DNA of 64,000 bases from Serripes groenlandicus (Eukaryota > Mollusca > Bivalvia > Cardiida > Cardiidae): NCBI GenBank assembly GCA_031761405.1, contig JASEVX010000006.1, positions 26,669,097-26,733,096 on the forward strand. Direction: 5' to 3'. The position numbers were made by a program, and so were the translations under genes. Under the pieces are notes generated by a model. The model was not told the DNA's origin. It saw nothing but the letters and a program-made list of their open reading frames with translations, and made no database searches. Positions 47,605 through 56,429 of the stretch are shown here, in pieces. Within the stretch, counting starts at the first letter, position 1. Every line of letters starts with the position of its first letter.

Positions 47605-47637
47605 TCAATTTCCACAGCCAGCCGGTGGAAACTAAAA

Positions 47638-47643
47638 AATAAA
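47638..47643 (+). terminator. Candidate poly(A) signal AATAAA
   Basis: AATAAA lies 33 bases after the stop codon and coincides with the decayed terminus of an older MITE (47639-47851), so the 3' end of the mRNA may be MITE-supplied. Confidence 0.5.
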
Positions 47644-47851
47644 TCCTTCCCACTGCATCTGCAGCAGGCTTCTGTCGAAAACATTGTGACAAACAGAGAA
47701 ATTGCTCATGATGAGCAATTTCTCCTTTGCCACGATGTTTTCAACTCTATTCAGCAGTTATACATTCTTTTATAATAGAGTTTTTCAATATTTTTGTCTA
47801 GATGTTTTTAAAGTCGTGTGCTGCAGGTTTGTCGTGTTTGGGAAAGGGTAA
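47639..47851 (-). mobile_element. Older MITE at the anoctamin 3' end
   Basis: ATAAATCCTTCCCACTGCATC to GTGTTTGGGAAAGGGTAAA with hairpin GCTCATGATGAGC. Begins right at the AATAAA. Confidence 0.75.
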
Positions 47852-48254
47852 ATCTACAAAAGGCATTAAGGAAAATTTAGGAAAATACCTACTTTGTTGT
47901 ATTTTGAGAACATTAAAAGTGCTTAAAAGGTAAATATCTGACTCCTGGAATGTCAAAGATCCGATTGTATTATACAGCTCAATGTAAAATTGACCTTTGT
48001 CATTTCAGGGTTGATATTGTACCTCTAATACATGAGATATTATTTGTTATTGAAGATAAAATATACTATTTATTATAAAAGTGAACCCTTATCATAACAT
48101 TGCATAGTCACAACAGTTAAATAGACGCAGAAGTCTAAGGTACTGAATAGTGAGTGAATTAATATAATTATTTGGTTTAGGATAGAACATGAGAGTGACA
48201 ATCTGCGAAAACCAACCATAAGTTATTTTCAAAAAGTGTACATGTATTTCCATT
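47852..48254. other. Unassigned DNA after the gene
   Basis: AT-rich, no gene or repeat recognised. Confidence 0.4.
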
Positions 48255-48775
48255 CAGATCAGCCTTAAATCCATGATGCAGTCACTCGAGAGTTATCGCC
48301 CTTTAATTATAGAATTATAACTTTAGAAGCCTTTGTCCAATCATCACCAAATTTGGTCAAAATGTGCTTTGGCATAATCTCTTAGACTAATTTGATAACT
48401 AGCCATATCGCTCTAGTAACTCGAGAGTTATCACCCTTTAATTATAGAGATTACCGAAAATTGGTCTTGTCTGCTCTATAACTTTAGAAGCCTTTGTCCA
48501 ATCATCACCAAATTTGGTCAGCATGTGTATTGGCATAATATCTTGGACAAGTTTGATAACTAGCCATATCGCATGAGTAACTCAAGAGTTATCTCCCTTT
48601 AATTATATAAATTACCTCAAATTGGCCACACTTATGTCCATCGAAATGGCCAAAACTGTATTAACAGTGCGTCCACTCTCCTAATTTGCCTGACATACAA
48701 CCAATTATCACTATACTTGGTCTCAAAAAAACAGGACGGGCTTCTTTTGTGACAGTTGGCGCTCTTGTTCACACA
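48255..48775 (+). repeat. Tandem element, about 160-bp unit
   Basis: Three units with TCGAGAGTTATCGCCCTTTA, CCTTTGTCCAATCATCACCA and ACTAGCCATATCGC; tail GTTGGCGCTCTTGTTC. Confidence 0.82.
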
Positions 48776-48894
48776 TGTTAAAATTAAGTAAAGGTTGAAG
48801 TTCCGAGAGCAGTGCTCATTATTACTATATATTGTGTGATAGAAGGTTTAAATATTTTTACATAATGTTCTCAGGATGTAGATGTATCATATCA

Positions 48895-49150
48895 GTTCAT
48901 TTTTAGCTCATCTGTTTTTTGAAGAAATAAAGTCTGGCTATTGTGATACCCTCTCGCGTCATCGTCTGTGTTGTCGTCTGCATAATCACAAAACCTTCAT
49001 CTTACCGCATAACTCAAACAACGTTCAACATTTTCAAATGAAACTTGGTACACATGTTCCAAGGATTAATATGCATGTCTATGCCAAGTCATATAAATCT
49101 GACCCTAACAATAAATCAGTTATACCCCTTTTTTGACTTTGGAATTCAAA
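48895..49150 (+). repeat. TAGCTCATCTG-headed repeat, truncated
   Basis: Head TTTTTAGCTCATCTGTTTTTT, body shared with 27195-27480; ends in AAGTATAACCC at a MITE. Confidence 0.7.
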
Positions 49151-49157
49151 CAAAAAG

Positions 49158-49487
49158 TATAACCCTTTCCCACATACAGCAAATCTGCAGCAGACGACTT
49201 TGTAAATGTCTACTAAAAAACATGGAAAATATCTTTAATTGTAGGTATAATTAATGAAAAAAGTTGAAAACATTGTGACAAAAGAAAAAATTGCTCGTTT
49301 TGAGCAATTTCTTCTTTTGTTACAATGTTTTCAAAAGTATTCATTATGAGCAACTTGTCCTTTTGCCGTAATGTTTTCATATGTACTCAAATATGATACT
49401 TTCATTTGCGGAGATTTTGTAAAAGTGAGTCTTTAGGTTTTCAATGTTGTCTGCTGCAAATTTGTCTTATGTCAGAAAGAGTTAATG
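49158..49487 (+). mobile_element. Two older MITEs fused
   Basis: TAACCCTTTCCCACATACAGC with hairpin GCTCGTTTTGAGC, then a second hairpin remnant (TTCATTATGAGCAACTTG) and right end TGTCAGAAAGAGTTAA. Confidence 0.68.
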
Positions 49488-49649
49488 CAAAGGACCTAAC
49501 CTAACCCTATAAGGCATTTTGCATGAATTATTGCCCTGATGGACTTGTACCTCAAGGTTTTGTTTGAGCTTAGGTCCACTTTCCTACTTAGCTATGTAAG
49601 CTTTGATATTTATTATTTGTATTCAGCATCATTAGACATTAGATGCCTT

Positions 49650-50104
49650 TTTAAAACCTTTCCCTCATACAACAAATTTCAGCATAGGACTTTGAAAACA
49701 ACAAGGGAAAACTAAGCCAATTCCCCGTAAATGAAAGGAAAATTTGGAATAGAGTTTAGAAATACATTGTGGCTAATGGGGAAAGTGTTCATTATGAGGA
49801 GTTTCTCCTTTTATAACAATGATTTCAAGTGTCATCTGCTGTGTTTAATCCTTTCCCTTATACGACAATTCTGCAGCAGATGACTTTGAACATATTTTGT
49901 CCAGAAATAGAAAATCTCTATAATTGAATGGATAACCTATGACTAAAAGTGGAAAACATAGTGTCAAAAGGAGAAATTGCTCGTTTTGAGCAATTTCTTC
50001 TTTCTCACTATGTTTTCAAAAAGCTGTCTGCTGCAGAGGTGTCAGAAAGCGTCTATATGAGGGAGAGGGTTAAGTCAAAACGTGTCTGCAAATGAGAAAG
50101 GGTT
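49650..50104 (+). mobile_element. Older MITE split by a young MITE
   Basis: Left 49650-49844 (TTTAAAACCTTTCCCTCATAC to AAGTGTCATCTGCTGTG), right 50074-50104 (GTCAAAACGTGTCTGCAAATG to AGAAAGGGT). Confidence 0.75.
49845..50073 (+). mobile_element. Young MITE nested in an older one
   Basis: TTAATCCTTTCCCTTATACG to GAGGGAGAGGGTTAA; CTC-type hairpin. Confidence 0.88.
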
Positions 50105-50327
50105 TCCCCTTTTCCTCATGTACCCCTTATTGACGTCTCTGCAGCAGACTGCTTTTGAAAACATTGTGACAAATGAGAAATTGCTCAAAAGAGCAATTTC
50201 TACTTTTGCCACAATATTTTCAACTTCTTTTAGTAATTATTCCATCATTTTTAAGATTTTCCATGTTTTGGCAAAGATGTTTTCAAAGTAGTTGTCTGAA
50301 GGTTTGTTGTATGTAGGAAAGGGTTAA
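50105..50327 (-). mobile_element. Older MITE
   Basis: TCCCCTTTTCCTCATGTAC to GTATGTAGGAAAGGGTTAA; hairpin GCTCAAAAGAGC. Confidence 0.75.
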
Positions 50328-50333
50328 TACAAG

Positions 50334-50493
50334 GAATATAATATAAATATTGCATGGCTTCCAGTGTGACAGTACATATTGTCAACATGAGGAAAATACT
50401 GTTACTCGAGGCGAAGCCGAGGTTAACAGTATTTACCCAAATGTTGACAATATGTACTGTCACACTGGAAGCCATGCAATATTTATTTTATTA
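50334..50493. mobile_element. Foldback element, about 70-bp arms
   Basis: AAATATTGCATGGCTTCCAG pairs with CTGGAAGCCATGCAATATTT; pairing continues to AATACTGTTACTCG/CCGAGGTTAACAGTATT around GCGAAG. Frames on both strands give near-identical peptides because of the symmetry. Confidence 0.88.
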
Positions 50494-50593
50494 TACCGAA
50501 CAAAATTACACGTTTATTAAATTTATTCTGTACCTTTGTAGGGGAGGTGAACATGGGTAGATCTACTACAGTGTAACACACACATATGAATAT

Positions 50594-50721
50594 ACCGGTT
50601 AACAGTATACTGTTACATGGCACACGTGTCTAAAAGGTGACGTTATTATTTAATGACGTCATGCCCGTGCATAACCAACATTTTAACACGCGTGCCATGT
50701 AACAGTATTCTGTTAACCGGT
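50594..50721. mobile_element. Inverted-repeat element, 34-bp arms
   Basis: ACCGGTTAACAGTATACTGT pairs with ACAGTATTCTGTTAACCGGT. The interior holds TGACGTTATTATTTAATGACGTCA-type half palindromes. Shares GTTAACAGTAT with the 50334 foldback. Confidence 0.82.
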
Positions 50722-51028
50722 CAAACACATTCTGTTAGCATGAGACAGTAAGAAATTGCCCATGATGAGAGTATATAAGATCTTAACATTACAAAGTCAT
50801 GTGAGGTATAATAAAACTCTATCTCAGGCATTTACCTGAATAGTATGAAATCAATATAATCAAGTGAGCATTGGAAACCACTTGTGGTGCACTCGTTACA
50901 TTCCCTGTCCTAGAAAGGGAGATTGTAGTAAAAAAATGGCGATGTTTTTATGTATTATTGTTTTTACTTTTTATACCAAAGGTTATTGTTTAACATTGTA
51001 TAATGAAGTTAACTGTGATAGATTTAGT
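50722..51028. other. Unassigned DNA
   Basis: No gene or repeat recognised. Confidence 0.4.
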
Positions 51029-51229
51029 TAACCCTTTCCCACATACAACAAATCTGCAGCGGATGACTTTGAAATCATCCTTGCAAAAATATTGAAATTG
51101 GTAAAAAATTAAGGTTTAATTATTGAATAAATTTTGAAAACATTGTGAAAAAAGGAGAAATTGCTCATTGTTCCACAATGTTTTCAAAAGTCATCTGCTG
51201 CAGAACCGACTGTATGTGAGAAAGGGTTA
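51029..51229 (+). mobile_element. Older MITE
   Basis: TTAACCCTTTCCCACATAC to GTGAGAAAGGGTTAA; one hairpin arm deleted. Confidence 0.78.
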
Positions 51230-51359
51230 AAACCAGAACAATACCTCTCTAGTGCAACCACATTTTCTTTGTCTCCGTCCGATGTTGCTCTAGAAGGGTA
51301 GCACTTTACATAATTGATCTTTGTATGCTTTGTACCCACACAATTACATATGTCTAAAT

Positions 51360-51530
51360 CAGAGCTCTAGATAAAAGCAGTATTTAGTATTATAGAAATG
51401 TTTATTTGAACCTCATATCCTGGGTCTCAGCGAGACGAATCTTTTGAGTACCATCAACATAGGGTTGGTTTGATAATAAGAGAGATATAATTGGGAAAAG
51501 ACATGTCTAGACCTCTATGCATGTCTGGTC
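51360..51530. repeat. Hairpin repeat of the CATAGGGTT type
   Basis: GAGCTCTAGATAAAAGCAG, CCTCATATCCTGGGTCTCAG and GTACCATCAACATAGGGTT, then AAGAGAGATATAATTGGGAAA. Relative of 15535 and 39345. Confidence 0.5.
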
Positions 51531-51545
51531 TATTAACTGATGTTA

Positions 51546-51815
51546 ATAGCGACATGGGCTGTCAATCCAGGTGTTGTGAGTTTTGAATACAAGCTCGGCC
51601 AAAATTATTTCCGACATTTGACAGAAGTCACTGTGACCAACCATCATTGTCTTTCACCAATGGGCTAACAGTCTATGTGGTTTGCCTGGAAAGTATGATG
51701 TGTGGAGTACTGGTGTGAGAAAGCCAGAAAACACATAAGTAGGTGAACTGGCGGCCATGATTTGACTAAAAGATTGTTGAAAATGGCGTAAAACAACGAA
51801 CAATCATTCATTCAA
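51546..51815 (+). mobile_element. SINE A, old copy
   Basis: TAGCGACATGGGCTGTCAATC, GGTGAACTGGCGGCCATG and GGCGTAAAACAACGAACAAT; lacks the first bases of the tRNA-like head. Confidence 0.75.
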
Positions 51816-52054
51816 TTTTTACAATTTTTGTACAATCAATTTTATACATTGTGAAATACTTGTTAACCCTTTAGCAGAATTGGATTACTTTGGATGCCTT
51901 TTGAAGTAGAAAACTTTTGTAAACATAGTTGAAAAAGGATAAATTGCTCAATTCCAATCTTCAAGATATCACTAACTTTTTCCTCTGAAGAATTCAGAGC
52001 AGAGAACTTAGCAGAAATGTCTTACTGGTAAAACAGCTATCCTATTTTCTTTAC

Positions 52055-52284
52055 TTAACCCTTTCCCTCATATAGACCCTTTCTGACGCCTCTTCAGCAG
52101 ACGGCTTTTTGAAAACATTGTGACAAAAGAAGAAATTGCTCAAAACGAGCAATTTCTCCTTTTGCCACAATGTTTTCCACTATTAGTCGTAGGTTATCCA
52201 TTCATTTATAAAGATCTTCTATTTAATGACAAAATATGTTCAAAGTCGTCTGCTGCAGAATTGTCGTATGAGGGAAAGGGTTAA
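52055..52284 (-). mobile_element. Young MITE, reverse
   Basis: TTAACCCTTTCCCTCATATAG to GAGGGAAAGGGTTAA; CTC-type hairpin GCTCAAAACGAGC. Confidence 0.9.
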
Positions 52285-52373
52285 ACAAGAACTTAACGAG
52301 AACTTGAAAATGATGTTCATATTTGCCAAATTCCATGCAATCTGTTAATTGTTTCATACATTACGTATTTGTT

Positions 52374-52505
52374 TAACCTTTCCCACATTCTAAGGAAATC
52401 ATAATGTCTTCTGCTGCATAGGTATCAAAAGTTGTCTCTATCAGGGCATTGAGGATTGCAGATAACTTTGCAGCAGATGACTTGAGAAAAAACATTGTGG
52501 CAAAA
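52374..52505. mobile_element. Older MITE fragments
   Basis: TTAACCTTTCCCACATTC, TCTTCTGCTGCATAGG and CAGCAGATGACTTGAG in altered order. Confidence 0.45.
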
Positions 52506-52611
52506 ATGGACTACATGTATTTTGCTCAAACTCTGTATCAGAATTTTATTTTCCTCTGATGTGTTCAAAGCAGACAACACTAACATAATTATGTATGTGA
52601 GGCTAATAAAT

Positions 52612-52830
52612 AACCCTTTGTATTCTGCAGGAGCATTTTGGCGTATCTGCTGCAGACAACTTTTGAAAACATTGAGGCAAAAGGAGAAGTTGCTCTTCAT
52701 GAGCAATTTCTCCTTTTTGTCACAATGTTTTCAACCTTCTTTCATTTAAAGATTACCATAATTATGTTTGCTTTGATGTTTTCCAAGTCATATACGGCAG
52801 TTTTGTTTGTTGTATGTGGGAAATGGTTAA
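52612..52830 (-). mobile_element. Older MITE
   Basis: AACCCTTTGTATTCTGCAGG to GTATGTGGGAAATGGTTAA; hairpin GCTCTTCATGAGC. Confidence 0.72.
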
Positions 52831-53006
52831 ATTGAATAAACTATTGTAGCTATAATGATGTGTGATATTTTATACCAGTGGATTTGGAGAAATCATGAAA
52901 TTGATTAATTATTTGTATAACATGTATTATTTTACCAAGTATCATCTTTTTTTTTTATTTATTTATAATTTTAAATGGCAGTCTCTTTATAATGCTCAAA
53001 CTTTGT

Positions 53007-53235
53007 TTAACCCTTTCCCACATACAAGAAATCTGCAGCAGACGACTTTGAACAAATTTTGTCAAAAAATGGAAAATCTCTATAATTGAATGGATAACCA
53101 ATGACTAAAAGTGGAAAACATTGTGGCAAAAGGAGAAATTGCTCATAATGAGCAATCTCCTCTTTTGCCACAATGTTTTCAAAAGTCGTCTGCTTCTGAG
53201 GCATCAAAAAGTGTATGTTTGAAGGAAAGGGTTAA
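53007..53235 (+). mobile_element. MITE hybrid between young and old types
   Basis: Terminus CCCTTTCCCACATACAAG (old) with young interior (GAATGGATAACCAATGAC) and old-type loop GCTCATAATGAGC. Confidence 0.8.
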
Positions 53236-53445
53236 CCCTTTTCCCACATGCAGAAGCATTTTGACAAGTCCGAAGCAGACGACTTTTGAAAAGCTTGTGT
53301 CAATAATGAGCAGTTTCTCTTATTGCCATATTGTTATCAACTCTGTTAATCTTGTGCTTTCATTGAAAGAGAGATTTTCAATATTCTTGCCTAGTTGCTA
53401 ACAAAGTTGTCTGCTGCAGATTTGATGTAAGTGGTAAAAGGATTA
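53232..53445 (-). mobile_element. Older MITE sharing a TTAA with its neighbour
   Basis: TTAACCCTTTTCCCACATGC to AGTGGTAAAAGGATTA. Confidence 0.7.
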
Positions 53446-53563
53446 TCAATTAAATCCTCATAACTCGCTGTCTGTGATTTTCTGTTATCAGTAATTAAAG
53501 AATTTTTGTTTTAATCCATGTCCTGGTACAGACATTTTTTTATGGATCTGTAGCAGAGGACCT

Positions 53564-53764
53564 TTAACCACAATTCTGCAGCAGATGACTTTGAACGTAT
53601 TTTGTAAAAAAATGGAATATCTCTATAATTGAATGGATAACCCATGACTAAAAGTGGAAAACATAGTGGCAAAAGGAGAAATTGCTTTTTTTGAGCAATT
53701 TCTTCTTTTGTCACTATGTTTTCAAAAAGCTGTCAGAAAGCGTCTACATGAGGGAAAGGGTTAA
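53564..53764 (+). mobile_element. Young MITE, left terminus shortened
   Basis: TTAACCACAATTCTGCAGC (CCCTTTCCCTCATACG deleted) to GAGGGAAAGGGTTAA; hairpin GCTTTTTTTGAGC; right subterminal repeat also deleted. Confidence 0.8.
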
Positions 53765-53801
53765 AAACATTGATTGAAAAAAAGGGGAACCTGCTCATAT
53801 G

Positions 53802-54031
53802 TTAACCCTTTCCCTCATACGACAATTCTGCAGCAGACGACTTTGAACTCATTTTGTCAAAACATAGAAAATCTCCATAGTTGAATGGATAACCTATGAC
53901 AAAAAGTGAAAAACATTGTGGCAAAAGGAGAAATTGCACGTTTTGTGCAATTTCTTCTTTTGTCACTATGTTTTCAAAAGGCTGTATGCTGCAGAGGCGT
54001 CAGAAAGCGTCTATATGAGGGAAAGGGTTAA
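53802..54031 (+). mobile_element. Young MITE
   Basis: Complete; CAC-type hairpin. Confidence 0.9.
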
Positions 54032-54257
54032 GTTTTTCCCACATACAGACCCTTTCTGAAGCCTCTGCAGCAGACAACTTTTGACAATATTGTGACACAA
54101 GGCGAACTTGCTCATAACAAGCAATTTCTCATTTTGCGACAATGTTTTCTGCTTTATTAGGCAATTATAACTTCTTTTATAGAGATTTTTCTGTGTTTTT
54201 GCCTAGATGTTTCTAAAGTCGTCCACTGCAGGTTTCTTGAATGTGGGAAAGTGTTAA
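54028..54257 (-). mobile_element. Older MITE sharing a TTAA with its neighbour
   Basis: TTAAGTTTTTCCCACATACAG to GAATGTGGGAAAGTGTTAA; hairpin GCTCATAACAAGC. Confidence 0.77.
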
Positions 54258-54450
54258 GCATCTTTTCCAGTGGTTTTCAAATGACTTCTGCCGCAGATGT
54301 TCAACGTTCCTAGCTCTGTATCAGGACAAACTTATAATTGATGAAAGCAATATTGAATCCTTTCCCTCAAACAGGTTGCTTCTGCAGCAGACAATTTATG
54401 AATACATTGTATTTCCGATTTTATTGGTCAAAGCACACTGCTCGGGTATT

Positions 54451-54678
54451 TTAACCCTTTCCCTCATACGACAATTCTGCAGCAGACGACTGAACATGTT
54501 TTGTCAAAACATAGCAAATCTCCATAATTGAATGGATAACCTATGACAAAAAGTGGAAAACATTGTGGCAAAAGGAGAAATTGCACGTTTTGTGCAATTT
54601 CTTCTTTTGTCACTATGTTTTCAAAAAGCCGTCTGCTGCAGAGGCGTCAGAAAGCGTCTATATGAGGGAAAGGGTTAA
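54451..54678 (+). mobile_element. Young MITE
   Basis: Complete; CAC-type hairpin. An older fragment lies just upstream (54357-54400). Confidence 0.9.
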
Positions 54679-54853
54679 CCCCCTTTTCCCACATACAACA
54701 AACCTTTACCAGAATTAAGACATCTTGGTAAAAATGTGTAAAATCTCCATAAATGAAAGTTTATATATTAAAAACAGTTGAAAACATTTTGTCACGATAT
54801 GTCGGTTACTGCAGTGGCGGCAGCAGAAAATGTCTGTTGGTGGGAAAGGATGA
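54675..54853 (+). mobile_element. Older MITE sharing a TTAA with its neighbour
   Basis: TTAACCCCCTTTTCCCACATAC to GGTGGGAAAGGATGA; hairpin deleted. Confidence 0.7.
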
Positions 54854-54859
54854 AAAATA

Positions 54860-55370
54860 GCTAATCAGGGAGAGAATTGTATTTCATGTACATGTAAATG
54901 TTTATGTAGTTCTATCATTGTCAAATTATGTTTATTCATTTGTATTGTTTTTTTATATTCTGACAAAAATAGGAGATTTTTCTCAACCCTTAATGTTTTC
55001 TGTCTAACAATATATATGTAGTTATATATTATCATCCGTCCAAATGACACTTTTCAATTTTTATTGATTTTAAGTATGGTATTTTTATTGTGATAAAAAG
55101 AACAAACCTCTATACCTAAATCTTTTCTGTATAACAATATATATATGTATTTACAGATCTGGTCTAGTATCATTTGTCCATATTTATGATAAAAACAAAT
55201 GCCCAGTATACATTCTTTTCCCTTAATGTTTTCTGTCTAATACCTGGATTTGTTCAAATTTTAGCATCCTTTTCTATTTATATTTGAATCTCATTCATAA
55301 TTATGACTTTACATGTGAATTACAGCCACCCTGTTCACCCTGTACCTGAAGTGAGACTGGAAAACTCGAA
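54860..55370. other. AT-rich DNA with a weak tandem
   Basis: TTTTCTGTCTAACAATATATATG at 54987-55020 recurs as TTTTCTGTATAACAATATATATATG near 55124, with CATTTGTCCATATTTATGA-like flanks; unit about 130 bases. Confidence 0.45.
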
Positions 55371-55465
55371 ACAGAATATTGACATAGTTGAAAACATCGT
55401 GGGAAAAGGAAAAAGGATCGTTTCAAAAGATGTCTGCATATGAAAAAGAGTTAACAGCATGAAAA

Positions 55466-55665
55466 TTTAACCCTTTCCCACATACAACAAATCTGCAGCA
55501 GATGACTTTGAAAACGTTTAGTGAAAAGTATGGTAGATAATTTATTGAATAAAGTTGAAAACTTTGTGGCAAAAGAAGAAATTGCTCATTATGAGCATTT
55601 TTTTTTTGCCATGATGTTTTCAAAAGTCTTCTGCTGCAGATGCATCTATGAGAGCGAAAGGGTTA
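55466..55665 (+). mobile_element. Older MITE
   Basis: TTTAACCCTTTCCCACATAC to GAGAGCGAAAGGGTTAA; hairpin GCTCATTATGAGC. Confidence 0.8.
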
Positions 55666-55805
55666 AACAAAATTAAAGTATATATCCCTCAAATGGAGTT
55701 GAAAGCAATGTGGCAAAAGGAGAATTTCTTTTTCTTTGACAACATCAGTTAAAGTTGCTGATGCAATTAAGGCATCAAAAGTTGTCTGTAAACAGAAACC
55801 TGTAA

Positions 55806-55970
55806 TAACCCTTTCCCACATATAGACATCTCTGAAGCAGACGACTTTGAAATAATAAGTGGCAAATGGAGAAATTGCTCATTATGAGCAATTTCTCCAT
55901 TTGTCACAATGATTTCAACTCTATATTTCAGTCGTCTGCTGCAGATTTATTGTATGTGGGAAAGGGATAG
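55806..55970 (-). mobile_element. Older MITE, short
   Basis: TAACCCTTTCCCACATATAG to GTATGTGGGAAAGGGATA; perfect hairpin GAGAAATTGCTC/GAGCAATTTCTC retained. Confidence 0.77.
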
Positions 55971-56035
55971 CCAGTTTTGTTCATTACATAGAATATGAAC
56001 TCAGTATATTGTGCTCATAAGATTACAATCTTTTT

Positions 56036-56210
56036 TTTAATCAAACCCCACAAACAGCAAATCTGCAGCAGATGACTTGGAAAACTTCTTGAATTTACCA
56101 GATGAAAACTTTATCAACTTATTCAATTTATAGATTTTCCATGTACATGTATAACCCTTGATTTTGAAGTCGTCTGCCGCAATTTTGTTGTATGTCGGAA
56201 TGGGATAAGA
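56036..56210. mobile_element. Older MITE, hairpin lost
   Basis: TTAATCAAACCCCACAAAC, CTGCAGCAGATGACTTGG and GTATGTCGGAATGGGATAA. Confidence 0.55.
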
Positions 56211-56329
56211 TTCCAATCCATTGTTAGGTTGAGACTAGTCTTAATCGAGATTCATTTTAGATTTATAAAAAAATGGAATAAATCCTGATTGTGTTTTAGT
56301 TATTTTATTTATCCAACTCCTATTAATTC

Positions 56330-56425
56330 AGGAAGGTAGCCAGTTGCTTTAGAAGAATATGTGGAGTACAGGTGCCAGAGAGCCAGGATATAACTGAAAT
56401 AATGTTACTTTAAACGTTATTTATG
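56330..56425 (+). repeat. SINE A middle fragment
   Basis: GGTAGCCAGTTGCTTTAGAAG, GTGGAGTACAGGTG and GATATAACTGAAATAATGTT correspond to the SINE A body. Confidence 0.5.
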
Positions 56426-56429
56426 TCTC

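Noticed and set aside
46919..47278. 119-codon minus-strand frame
   Set aside because: Lies across a perfect palindrome and its direct copy; the peptide repeats itself because of the DNA symmetry.
50251..50560. Near-identical peptides MASSVTVHIVN on both strands
   Set aside because: A consequence of the 50334-50493 foldback, not a gene pair.
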